Below, one piece after another: positions 16,885 through 23,134 of a stretch of 26,638 bases of DNA (the stretch's first letter is position 1; every line of letters starts with the position of its first letter). The stretch is from Oscillospiraceae bacterium (GTDB lineage: Bacteria > Bacillota > Clostridia > Oscillospirales > UBA929): assembly GCA_031271325.1 (NCBI GenBank), contig JAISVY010000119.1, positions 1-26,638 of the forward strand, given 5' to 3'. The notes beneath the pieces were generated by a model that did no database searches, was not told the DNA's origin, and was given only the letters and a program-made list of their open reading frames with translations. The position numbers were made by a program, and so were the translations under genes.

Positions 16885-16940
16885 CGCAAAACGCTTGCAA
16901 AACGGTTGCGGCTGCGCTCAAACACCCGCAAAACGCTTGC
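16885..16940. repeat. Two identical 14-bp direct repeats (CGCAAAACGCTTGC)
   Basis: The 14-mer CGCAAAACGCTTGC occurs at 16885-16898 and again at 16927-16940, with a related AAAACGGTTGCGG between them. Each is an imperfect palindrome (GCAA...TTGC), the form of a LacI/GalR-type operator. They lie between the divergent tig and tRNA-Thr promoters. They could be operators or remnants of a repeat; no regulator can be named. Confidence 0.55.
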
Positions 16941-16974
16941 GGTTCCTCGCGGTACGCATTACTAAAAATTATTG

Positions 16975-17003
16975 TTGCAAATGAAATCAGGGTATGCTAT
17001 TAT
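16975..17003 (+). promoter_or_regulatory. Promoter for tRNA-Thr
   Basis: A -35 TTGCAA at 16975-16980 and -10 TATTAT at 16998-17003 are separated by exactly 17 nt, about 44 nt before the mature tRNA 5' end. The leader contains a GC-rich inverted repeat (GCCCG/CGGGC, about 17012-17036). Confidence 0.7.
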
Positions 17004-17046
17004 AGGTAAGCGCCCGGACGTCAACCCCCGGACGGGCGGTCGAAAC

Positions 17047-17122
17047 GCTTCCATAGCTCAGGCGGCAGAGCGCGTCCTTGGTAAGGACGAGGTCTCCAGT
17101 TCGAATCTGGATGGAAGCTCCA
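17047..17122 (+). tRNA. tRNA-Thr (anticodon GGU), CCA encoded
   Basis: The sequence folds into a cloverleaf: acceptor stem GCTTCCA/TGGAAGC, D-stem GCTC/GAGC, anticodon stem CGTCC/GGACG with loop TTGGTAA (anticodon GGT), and T-arm CCAGTTCGAATCTGG. The discriminator is U and the 3' CCA is encoded. GGU reads the ACC and ACU codons. It stands alone with its own promoter and a hairpin terminator just downstream. Confidence 0.95.
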
Positions 17123-17124
17123 TA

Positions 17125-17157
17125 AAACCCGCACGGCTCTAAGCTGTGCGGGTTTCA
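17125..17157 (+). terminator. Intrinsic terminator after tRNA-Thr, possibly bidirectional
   Basis: A 10-bp perfect stem AAACCCGCAC (17125-17134) / GTGCGGGTTT (17146-17155) is followed by CATTATTTTATT on the plus strand. On the minus strand the stem ends in GGGTTTTA, so it may also end the convergent nitroreductase transcript, whose stop is at 17189. Confidence 0.8.
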
Positions 17158-17188
17158 TTATTTTATTGAAACCCCGCTGTAAACCCCG

Positions 17189-17890
17189 CTAAAAACCGTC
17201 CGATCCGGCCTGTATCGCAACCGCTGTATCCTTTCCGCTGCCGGTGACCGAAAAACCGGCGACCGTTTTGCCTTCATGCTCCAGCGCCAGTTCGACATGT
17301 TTCAGCGCGATACCGAGGTCGAACAGATACAGCTTGCCCGGTAAGACCCTGCCGATTCCGCGTACGTTCACCCGGAGAACTGCCTTATCAGCTTCAAAGC
17401 TCAGTTTCCACGGCTGGAAGTTGACCGCTGAGGGCGCGAGCCATGCGGCACGGGCGGCGGCGTTGTCTGTGTCGCAGAGATCGGAGAGTTTTTTGCGCTT
17501 GAAATCCCCCTCGCCGCTTCGGAGCGGGACACCGGTTTCGCCGAAGCCCAAGAGGATTCTGTAGTCCGGCGCGGGTTCGCGCGGGGCGGCCATCCCGCAC
17601 CACACGCTTCCGTAGCCGGTGCTCTGCAGGTATAAATCCACGCCCTGAAGCGTGTAGCCGATATTCACAAGTTCCGCGTCGCTGCCGCCGGAGTGCGCCA
17701 GTATCGCGTAGGGCGCGATACCGCCTTTGAGCGCATCGCCGCCAACCGTTTCAAACCGGGCGGAATGCCCCGGCAGCTGCTTCGCGGAGGCGGCATAGTT
17801 TTGGATTTCCGCCAGAACCTCCGTGCCAAGCGGGTTCTCTCTGTACTTCCGCACACTTCGGCGGGCAAATATTGCTTCATACAACGTCAT
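17189..17890 (-). CDS. Nitroreductase-like protein (putative TM nitroreductase family)
   Basis: This 233-residue protein starts with the nitroreductase FMN-contact motif FARRSVRKYRENPL at about 8-21. It contains the duplicated-domain pattern of the 'putative TM nitroreductase' group: GYTLQGVDLYLQSTGYGSVWCGM near 77-99 and the second-domain APSAVNFQPWKL near 152. It is probably an FMN flavoprotein; the substrate is unknown. Despite the family name, no real membrane helix is evident. An AGGAGG site lies about 9 nt before the ATG. It is monocistronic, convergent with tRNA-Thr and divergent from the beta-phosphoglucomutase gene. No clear promoter is visible because a repeat copy starts 23 nt upstream; the promoter may lie within that repeat. 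Confidence 0.8.
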   Translation of the reverse strand: MTLYEAIFARRSVRKYRENPLGTEVLAEIQNYAASAKQLPGHSARFETVGGDALKGGIAPYAILAHSGGSDAELVNIGYTLQGVDLYLQSTGYGSVWCGMAAPREPAPDYRILLGFGETGVPLRSGEGDFKRKKLSDLCDTDNAAARAAWLAPSAVNFQPWKLSFEADKAVLRVNVRGIGRVLPGKLYLFDLGIALKHVELALEHEGKTVAGFSVTGSGKDTAVAIQAGSDGF

Positions 17891-17912
17891 TTTTCCTTGC
17901 CTCCTAATAATA

Positions 17913-18015
17913 CAGACGCTCTAAAATCCATGTTTTCATTCGGCGAAGCCGAACGAAAACGAACGCAGCGCTTGCGAGGGGCTGGCTCATGCTCCGTCCG
18001 CTCCCGGATTTCAAG
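17913..18015 (+). repeat. Dispersed palindromic repeat, copy C (short-arm subtype)
   Basis: It is nearly identical to copy A over its first ~60 nt: terminus CAGACGCTCTAAAATCC, hairpin TTCGGC-GAA-GCCGAA flanked by TTTTC/GAAAA, then GCGCTTGCGA. The right end is GGATTTCAAGA, an imperfect inverse of TCTAAAATCC. The right half differs from copies D and F. Confidence 0.72.
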
Positions 18016-18055
18016 ACAAACGCATGAATGCATGCCTATGTTGCACAGACGAAAC

Positions 18056-18133
18056 GTAGGGGCGGTCGTCCCCGACCGCCCGTAACCCCGAAAAATCCCG
18101 CAGCCGCGGGCGACCGAGGACGGTCGCCCCTAC
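18056..18133. repeat. Paired GC-rich palindromes in inverted orientation
   Basis: The 27-nt segments 18056-18082 and 18107-18133 are imperfect inverted copies of each other, with outer ends GTAGGGGCG and CGCCCCTAC. Each is itself a palindrome: GGGCGGTCG-TCCC-CGACCGCCC and GGGCGACCG-AGGA-CGGTCGCCC. The segment can form two hairpins or one long one. Similar GTAGGGGCG elements are, from memory, common between genes in gut Clostridia. Confidence 0.75.
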
Positions 18134-18200
18134 ATGAGGATGCCGCTTTTTTTGCATTTTGTCCGTTCGTGTTCCGACCGCTCCCGGATTCACTTTGGAC

Positions 18201-18229
18201 TTGCATATACAAGCGTTTTGGGATATACT
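18201..18229 (+). promoter_or_regulatory. Promoter for beta-phosphoglucomutase gene
   Basis: A -35 TTGCAT (18201-18206), 17-nt spacer and -10 TATACT (18224-18229) lie just before the GGAGG site at about 18237. The spacer contains AAGCGTTTT, which shares the AAGCGTT core of the palindromes at 21386 and 21519 but not their outer arms, so regulation by the same LacI protein is only possible. Confidence 0.72.
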
Positions 18230-18250
18230 GAATGCGGAGGTAGAGAATAA

Positions 18251-18898
18251 ATGGAAAATCAATTTCGCGCGATCATCTTTGATTTGGACGGCGTGATCGT
18301 CCATACTGACAAATACCATTATCTGGCATGGAAGTCGCTGGCTGACCGCTTGGGGCTGCCCTTCGACGAAACCGTTAACAACCGCCTGCGCGGCGTATCC
18401 CGGCTCGAAAGCCTCAATATCATTTTAGAGGGGAGCGATCTGGCCGATTTGCCGGCCGACGAAAAGGCAACACTGGCTGACGAGAAAAACGAGGCATACA
18501 AAAAACTGCTGCAGGCGATGTCGCCCGCAGACCTCTCCGGCGAGGTACGGAACACATTGCAAACACTCCGGGAGCGGGGTTACCGGCTTGCGATCGGTTC
18601 TTCCAGCCGCAACGCGCGGCTGATCCTCGAAAAGATAGGGCTGGACGGCTTTTTCGACGCGATTTCAGACGGGAACAACATCGTCAATTCAAAACCCGAC
18701 CCTGAGGTGTTCCTCAAGGCGGCGGAATATCTGGCCATGCCGCCCGAGGTTTGCGCCGTGGTGGAAGACGCGGACGCCGGGGTGGAGGCGGCGCGGCGCG
18801 CGGGGATGAAAACAGCCGCGATCGGCGACGCTGTCCGTTATGGACACGGGGACTGGAACCTTGGAACCTTTGCAGATTTGATAGAAATCTTTCGGTAG
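18251..18898 (+). CDS. pgmB: Beta-phosphoglucomutase (HAD superfamily)
   Basis: The 215-residue enzyme interconverts beta-glucose-1-phosphate and glucose-6-phosphate. HAD motif I is DLDGVI at about 11-16, with nucleophile and acid/base Asp two apart. The cap domain contains the substrate-loop feature LRGVSRLESL near 46. Motif II is GSSSRN near 116, motif III is the Lys in NSKPDPEVF, and motif IV is EDADAGVEAA. A GGAGG site lies about 10 nt before the ATG, with a good promoter upstream. Beta-phosphoglucomutase is the usual metabolic partner of inverting GH65 phosphorylases, two of which lie in this window, so the substrate is most likely beta-Glc-1-P from them. It is transcribed alone and converges on the LacI-family gene. 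Confidence 0.92.
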   Translation: MENQFRAIIFDLDGVIVHTDKYHYLAWKSLADRLGLPFDETVNNRLRGVSRLESLNIILEGSDLADLPADEKATLADEKNEAYKKLLQAMSPADLSGEVRNTLQTLRERGYRLAIGSSSRNARLILEKIGLDGFFDAISDGNNIVNSKPDPEVFLKAAEYLAMPPEVCAVVEDADAGVEAARRAGMKTAAIGDAVRYGHGDWNLGTFADLIEIFR

Positions 18899-18941
18899 GG
18901 GCGTTCGCAATCACCTTGCCGCACGTTTTGCGCCGATGCGG

Positions 18942-19952
18942 TTAGAGCGAACGGACGCTTTCCCGCTCTACCAAGCGCACCGGCAGGATGATCTTGCGTT
19001 CGCGGATCGGTTTATTCATCAGTTGGGCGATCATCAGCTCAATGGCCACAATACCCTTTTCTTCCGCGTCCTGATGGATGGTGGTCAGGCGGGGGTACGT
19101 GATCTGGCACAGATAGTTGTCGTCAAAACCGATGATCGACTTATCCTCCGGGATGCGCACGCCCTTCTTGCGAAGCCCCGCCATAATCCCGGCCGCCAGA
19201 ATATCGGCGGTGGAGAAGATCCCCGTGATGTTCCTGTTTTCGCTGAGGCGATACCCCAGACGAACCCCTTCGCTGATCGAAATCTCCTGCTCGAATATCA
19301 GTTCCGGGTTAAACGGAACGCCGAACTCGGAAAGCGCCTGCATGTATCCCAACAGGCGCTTTTCGACAACCCCGTCCCTGCGGACATACGGAGAGGTGAA
19401 CGCGATTACGCGGTGCCCCCGCTCCAGCAGATAGCGGGTTGCCATATAGCCGCCCTTTTGGTCTTCCAACCCTACGTTGCAAACCTCCGGGGAGTCGATA
19501 TAGCTGTCAATCAGCACATACGGAATCTGCATCTTCCGTACGTCGTCGAAAAACGCGTCCTGAAACAGGCCGGTGAAGATCATGCCCGCGAGGTTCCAAT
19601 TCCTGAATACCTCTTCCAGCCCGCGCGAATCCTCCACCGTGCGAACCATCAGGAAAAAACCCTTGTTGCGGATGCGGTCTTCGATACTGCCCATGAATGT
19701 GTTGTGAAACGGGTCGGCCATAAACCCTCCGCTTTTCCGGGTGATCAGGTGGTTGATTATCCCGATGATCGGCGAGCTGTTCTTGGCCAGAGTGCGGGCG
19801 GTCATGTTGGGGATGTAGTTTTTGCGGCTGATAATGTTTTTTATTTTCTCCACAGTTTCGGGCGATACACGCTGCCATTTGTTGTTGATCACATTGGAAA
19901 CCGTGGTGGCGCTCACACCCGCCTCGAGCGCTATATCTTTCAGTGTCGTCAT
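18942..19952 (-). CDS. LacI-family transcriptional regulator
   Basis: This 336-residue repressor-type protein has an N-terminal LacI helix-turn-helix at about residues 3-25 (TLKDIALEAGVSATTVSNVINNK), with hinge helix NYIPNMTARTLA near 45-56. The periplasmic-binding-protein-like effector domain includes IIGIINHL, GFDDNYLCQITYPRLTTIHQD near 275, and IELMIAQLMN. A GGGAGGG site lies about 5 nt before the ATG. A strong promoter lies about 130 nt upstream. Its likely targets are the two divergent carbohydrate promoters at 21409-21510, each with a GTTNAACGCTNAAC palindrome; the effector is probably a sugar or sugar phosphate from the pathway. This link is inferred from proximity and operator form. 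Confidence 0.92.
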   Translation of the reverse strand: MTTLKDIALEAGVSATTVSNVINNKWQRVSPETVEKIKNIISRKNYIPNMTARTLAKNSSPIIGIINHLITRKSGGFMADPFHNTFMGSIEDRIRNKGFFLMVRTVEDSRGLEEVFRNWNLAGMIFTGLFQDAFFDDVRKMQIPYVLIDSYIDSPEVCNVGLEDQKGGYMATRYLLERGHRVIAFTSPYVRRDGVVEKRLLGYMQALSEFGVPFNPELIFEQEISISEGVRLGYRLSENRNITGIFSTADILAAGIMAGLRKKGVRIPEDKSIIGFDDNYLCQITYPRLTTIHQDAEEKGIVAIELMIAQLMNKPIRERKIILPVRLVERESVRSL

Positions 19953-20036
19953 AAGCCCTCCCGCGTCAAGCCGCGTTGTCTAGAACTTTCTATGTATTAC
20001 CGACATATTTCAAGGCATATAATCCGAATAATAAAC

Positions 20037-20049
20037 CCAGAACGTCTGG
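20037..20049. promoter_or_regulatory. Small palindrome in LacI-gene leader (CCAGA-ACG-TCTGG)
   Basis: A perfect 5-bp inverted repeat with a 3-nt spacer lies about 30 nt downstream of the predicted start of the regulator transcript. It could be an autoregulatory site, but its sequence differs from the GTTNAACGCTNAAC palindromes, and a palindrome this short can arise by chance. Confidence 0.3.
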
Positions 20050-20083
20050 ATTCGGGCGCTTTCGGGCATTTTCATCAATTTAT

Positions 20084-20112
20084 ATTATACACATACCGCG
20101 GTTCCGCGTCAA
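20084..20112 (-). promoter_or_regulatory. Strong sigma-A promoter for LacI-family gene
   Basis: On the minus strand TTGACG (20112-20107), a 17-nt spacer and a perfect TATAAT (20089-20084) lie about 130 nt before the regulator ATG. The spacer contains an inverted repeat CGCGG-TT-CCGCG (20097-20108), which could be an operator. Confidence 0.8.
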
Positions 20113-20368
20113 TACTTTCGTTTATGCCGCGCCGCAGACGCCCTGCACAGGACATTGAAACCTGCGGCGCGCCAACACAGTGAACAACGAACAGATAACA
20201 GTTAACAATTAAGACGTGTAGGGCGTGACAACCCCGGCACGCCGCCGGTTCCCCTATTGCCCCCTTCGATTCGAAAGGGGGTGGCGGCGGATGCCGCCGG
20301 GGGATGTTCACACACCGGGGGATGTTCACTGACCGGTAATAGCGCGCAGCCCGGATTTTCCGTTTTGA

Positions 20369-20401
20369 AAAACAATAGGGGCAGATTGTCTGCCCCTATT
20401 G
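20369..20401 (-). terminator. Intrinsic terminator of surface-protein gene
   Basis: A perfect 15-bp stem (AACAATAGGGGCAGA with its complement) encloses a 3-nt loop. Read on the minus strand it is followed by TTTTTC. It lies about 15 nt after the stop of the surface-protein gene. Confidence 0.88.
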
Positions 20402-20416
20402 TTTCGGTTGAGATTC

Positions 20417-21304
20417 TTAGCCGTTGGTTTTGCGCAGTTTCAGCACGGTGACGACACCTGCGGCGGAAAGGAGGAGAGCGATGCCGGCAATCAGCAGGAT
20501 GCTTTCGTCGCCGGTTTTCGCGTTGCCGCCCGGAGCGGTGGGAGTCGCGGAGGTGTCTTCGTTCAGGCTGCCTGCTTTGAACGCCGCCGTCAGGAACTCA
20601 GGTACGGTTCCGTTGGGGGCGGGCATCGGAGCGACGATGGTGTCGGCGCTGGTGGTGTCGATCGCGGTGCCGGTCGGATCGCTGAAATAGATCTCGTCGA
20701 GGGAAATGGTGGCCGCTTTGTAGGCGAAAATATGCATGGCGTTGGTCATCTGCGGAAGCTTGGAAGCTTCGAGGTCAATGGTCAGCGTCTGCCAGTCGGT
20801 GGTGATCTTCGGGCTTCCGCCGTCTTTCAGCACCAGGTCTTTGAAGAATACGGTGTAGTTGTTGCGGTCTTCGGGGTGCATGTTGAGCAGCAGGGCTGCT
20901 TCTTCGCCGCCTTTTTCGCCTTTGATGACGATGTTAAGGTATTTTTGATATTGACCGGCAGCCGCCCAGATGTCGCAAGCCATGCCGTAGTTGCCCGCCC
21001 AGTCGCCGGCAAAGCCGTAGTATTCCTCTTCGTTGGTCCAGAGGGATTCGGTGTCGGCCGGGTCATAGGCTTTGGGGGCGTATTGGATGGTGACGACGCC
21101 GTCAGCGGCGGTGGGTTTCAGGTTCGCCCAGTTGGTCCACCACACTTGGTAGCCGGCGGCGGTGGTGGCGATGGTGGGAGAGCCCATGAAGTTGTGACCG
21201 GAGAAATCATCCCACAGGATAGCGCCTTCGGGGGCGGCGAACGCGGGGACAGAGAGCGCGAATGCCAAAACCAGTGCGAGAGCGAGAGCGATCGTCTTCT
21301 TCAT
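20417..21304 (-). CDS. Secreted surface protein with beta-sandwich (CBM-like) ectodomain and sortase-like NAKTG tail
   Basis: The 295-residue precursor has a signal peptide at about 1-23 (KKTIALALALVLAFALSVPAFA). The ectodomain, about 25-215, starts AILWDDFSGHNF and is rich in aromatic residues (YQVWWTNWANL, EEEYYGFAGDWAGNYG), with a terminal strand ISLDEIYFSD. This looks like a galactose-binding-type jelly roll used by carbohydrate-binding modules, but I cannot assign a family. After a Pro/Ala/Thr linker comes NAKTG at about 261-265, a hydrophobic helix and RKTNG, the layout of a sortase substrate of the (N/S)PxTG type with Ala in place of Pro. It is monocistronic, with a strong promoter, an operator-like palindrome and its own terminator, and is divergent from the beta-helix hydrolase. 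The likely role is binding glycan at the cell surface. Confidence 0.75.
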   Translation of the reverse strand: MKKTIALALALVLAFALSVPAFAAPEGAILWDDFSGHNFMGSPTIATTAAGYQVWWTNWANLKPTAADGVVTIQYAPKAYDPADTESLWTNEEEYYGFAGDWAGNYGMACDIWAAAGQYQKYLNIVIKGEKGGEEAALLLNMHPEDRNNYTVFFKDLVLKDGGSPKITTDWQTLTIDLEASKLPQMTNAMHIFAYKAATISLDEIYFSDPTGTAIDTTSADTIVAPMPAPNGTVPEFLTAAFKAGSLNEDTSATPTAPGGNAKTGDESILLIAGIALLLSAAGVVTVLKLRKTNG

Positions 21305-21385
21305 TTTGAGTTGTTCTCCTTTTCTTTTTTTTGGGTCGCCGGGAACGCGGTGGGTCGCGGCGCGGGGTTGGGAACGCGATTTATA

Positions 21386-21399
21386 GTTGAACGCTTAAC
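21386..21399. promoter_or_regulatory. Operator-like palindrome O1 (GTTGAACGCTTAAC)
   Basis: This 14-bp imperfect palindrome with a central CG starts 9 nt downstream of the -10 box of the surface-protein promoter. It differs at only two positions from the palindrome at 21519, which lies 8 nt past the -10 of the opposite promoter. This is the form and location of a LacI-family repressor site. Confidence 0.75.
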
Positions 21400-21408
21400 C
21401 TCACCTAC

Positions 21409-21437
21409 AGTGTAGCAAAAACCAAACAGCCTGTCAA
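21409..21437 (-). promoter_or_regulatory. Strong sigma-A promoter for surface-protein gene
   Basis: A perfect -35 TTGACA (21437-21432), 17-nt spacer and -10 TACACT (21414-21409) are read on the minus strand. The predicted start near 21402 leaves a leader of about 98 nt, with an AAAGGAG ribosome site about 11 nt before the ATG. Confidence 0.85.
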
Positions 21438-21481
21438 GCACTCTTTTGCTTTTTTTTTGGTTAATCTGGCAGATATAACGC

Positions 21482-21510
21482 TTGCAACAGTCGGCGGGAT
21501 ATTGTATAAT
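21482..21510 (+). promoter_or_regulatory. Sigma-A promoter for beta-helix hydrolase operon
   Basis: A -35 TTGCAA (21482-21487), 17-nt spacer and perfect -10 TATAAT (21505-21510) are followed by the operator-like palindrome at 21519. The predicted start is about 21517, leaving a leader of about 55 nt. Confidence 0.82.
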
Positions 21511-21518
21511 GTCCATAG

Positions 21519-21532
21519 GTTTAACGCTCAAC
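21519..21532. promoter_or_regulatory. Operator-like palindrome O2 (GTTTAACGCTCAAC)
   Basis: It matches O1 at 12 of 14 positions and sits at the same place relative to its promoter. Together they give the consensus GTTNAACGCTNAAC. The best candidate regulator is the LacI-family protein encoded at 18942-19952. Confidence 0.75.
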
Positions 21533-21571
21533 CCTACGCGCCAGACAATCCTTATTATTGGAGGTATCCGT

Positions 21572-23125
21572 ATGGACAAAAAAAAGACGCTGACCCTGCC
21601 TGTACTCTGCCTGGGCGCCGCGGCATTGCTGTGCGCCGCGTTTGCCGTCTTCATGCTGGCAGCGCCCGGCGCGGCTCCCCGGCTGAATGCCGCGCCTTCG
21701 CCGGAGGAAGTGGAAGTCACCGTGTATGAAACGGTAGGCACCGCGTCCAAAATCACCCTCTACGAAGGACCGAAGACGATGACCACGAGCGAGAACGCGA
21801 AAATCTCGGTCAACGGCAGCGAGCTGTTCGTCTACGATGTCATGGTCAACCACGAACATATCTGGAACGAGAATACCATGCCGTCCGAGACCCCGATGAC
21901 GTACTTCGACTTCGAGGGCGAGGCGGCGGTAAGCATCCGGATGCCGAAGCTCCGCAACCCGGTCGAGAGCGCCGTCGTGATGCCCGCCGCGGCCGGTATC
22001 GTCCCGACAGTCGCCGACGGGACCGTCAGCTTCACCCTCACCGAGCCGGGGCAGTATACCGTGGTGTACAACGGCAGCGTGAACATGGCGACGCACATAT
22101 TCGCGAACCCGCCGGAAACCGACATCCCCGACAAGAACGACCCGAACGTCATCTTCATCGAGCCGGGCGAGTGGGAAGCGGACGCCATCGCGCTGAAGAG
22201 CGACCAGACCCTCTATATATCGGGCGGCGCGGTGCTGCACGCGCCCGTCCTCGCCAACAACGCCGTCAACGTGACGGTGCGGGGGCGCGGGATCATCGAC
22301 GCGGGCAGCGGTTATGATTCATGGGTTCACACCGGCAACGCCCGGGTGCCGCTGGACTTTGTGGGCTGTAAGAACATCGTGGCCGAAGGGATTACCTTCA
22401 TCAACTCCAACTGCTGGAACTTCAACTCGAACTCCAGCGAGAACGCCGACATCTCTAACATTAAGGTCATCTCCGGGCGGCAGAACGGCGACGGCTTCAC
22501 TTTCCAGTCGTGCAAGAACTTCGTGGTGCGCGACAGTTTCTGCCGCTCCTGGGACGATACGCTGGTCATCAAGAACTACAGCAGCAGCTTGGGCAGCGAC
22601 AACATCACCTTTGAGAACATCCAGATCTGGACGGACTTGGCGCAGTCGATGGAAATCGGCTATGAGACAAACAAGGGCAAGATGCCAAACCCCGAAATTT
22701 CCAATATCACCTTTAAGGACATCACGGTTCTCTATAATTTCCATAAGCCTGTGATCAGCATCCACAACAGCGACAACGCCTACATCCACGACATCCTTTA
22801 CCAGAACATCGTCGTGGAGAACGCCCTGATGCAGGGGGACAACGGGCGGAACAAAGAGCTGATCGAAATGACGCTGGCCAAATCCGGCTGGTCTGCCGTC
22901 ACCGACGAGTTTGGAATCACCAAGGGCGTGGTGATCGACGGTCTGACCGTCCTCAACACGGCGGACGGCAAAGTCCCCGCTTCCCGTTTCGCCGGCGCGG
23001 ACGCGGAGCACCAGATCGAGGACGTGACGATCAGGAACGTGACCATCCTCGGCGAAGCAATCACCGGATTGGACGCGATGAACGTACGCGTGGAAGATTT
23101 CTGCTCCAATATCACAGTGGAATGA
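21572..23125 (+). CDS. Exported right-handed beta-helix glycoside hydrolase (GH28/GH49-like superfamily)
   Basis: The protein has 517 residues from the ATG at 21572, with GGAGG 7 nt upstream. A signal peptide or anchor lies at about 6-30. Residues 45-180 form a beta-sandwich-like N-terminal domain ending HIFANPPE. Residues 190-500 show repeating beta-helix coils: LYISGGAVLHAPV, VNVTVRGRGIIDAG, KNIVAEGITF, ISNIKVISG, ITFENIQIW, ISNITFKDITV. Candidate catalytic acids are D307 (NGDG) and D328-D329 (WDD), with the same 21/22 spacing as the Asp triad of GH28 polygalacturonases. The GHG histidine and RIK motifs of GH28 are not evident, so GH49 (dextranase/isopullulanase) or a related family is possible. 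It is first in an operon with the discoidin-domain gene 9 nt downstream. Given the GH65 neighbours I favour an alpha-glucan substrate, but this is inference. Confidence 0.78.
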   Translation: MDKKKTLTLPVLCLGAAALLCAAFAVFMLAAPGAAPRLNAAPSPEEVEVTVYETVGTASKITLYEGPKTMTTSENAKISVNGSELFVYDVMVNHEHIWNENTMPSETPMTYFDFEGEAAVSIRMPKLRNPVESAVVMPAAAGIVPTVADGTVSFTLTEPGQYTVVYNGSVNMATHIFANPPETDIPDKNDPNVIFIEPGEWEADAIALKSDQTLYISGGAVLHAPVLANNAVNVTVRGRGIIDAGSGYDSWVHTGNARVPLDFVGCKNIVAEGITFINSNCWNFNSNSSENADISNIKVISGRQNGDGFTFQSCKNFVVRDSFCRSWDDTLVIKNYSSSLGSDNITFENIQIWTDLAQSMEIGYETNKGKMPNPEISNITFKDITVLYNFHKPVISIHNSDNAYIHDILYQNIVVENALMQGDNGRNKELIEMTLAKSGWSAVTDEFGITKGVVIDGLTVLNTADGKVPASRFAGADAEHQIEDVTIRNVTILGEAITGLDAMNVRVEDFCSNITVE

Positions 23126-23134
23126 GGTGACGGT

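Larger units (their letters stand above)
17891..18250. other. Gene-free spacer between divergent nitroreductase and pgmB
   Basis: These 360 nt contain no credible gene. From left to right they hold the nitroreductase ribosome site, a dispersed palindromic repeat (17913-18015), a paired-palindrome repeat (18056-18133), a second fragment of the repeat's right terminus (CCGCTCCCGGATT at about 18178-18190) and the pgmB promoter. The arrangement suggests one repeat nested within, or inserted beside, another. Confidence 0.7.
19953..20416. other. Gene-free region upstream of LacI-family gene
   Basis: These 464 nt carry the LacI-family gene's leader and promoter, then 20160-20215 with AACAGTTAACAATTAA-like low-complexity sequence. 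A hairpin follows (CCCCCTT-CGATTCG-AAAGGGGG, about 20260-20282) with a GCGGC/GCCGCC element. The phrase GGGGGATGTTCAC occurs twice (about 20299-20311 and 20319-20331). The region ends in a terminator at 20369. I see no credible coding sequence. Confidence 0.6.

Noticed and set aside
18936..20183. Plus-strand open frame of 415 codons opposite the LacI-family gene
   Set aside because: It is antisense to a complete LacI regulator and has no recognisable features.
20160..20416. Small coding gene in the intergenic region
   Set aside because: Only short frames without ribosome sites are present, and the sequence is dominated by hairpins and low-complexity repeats.
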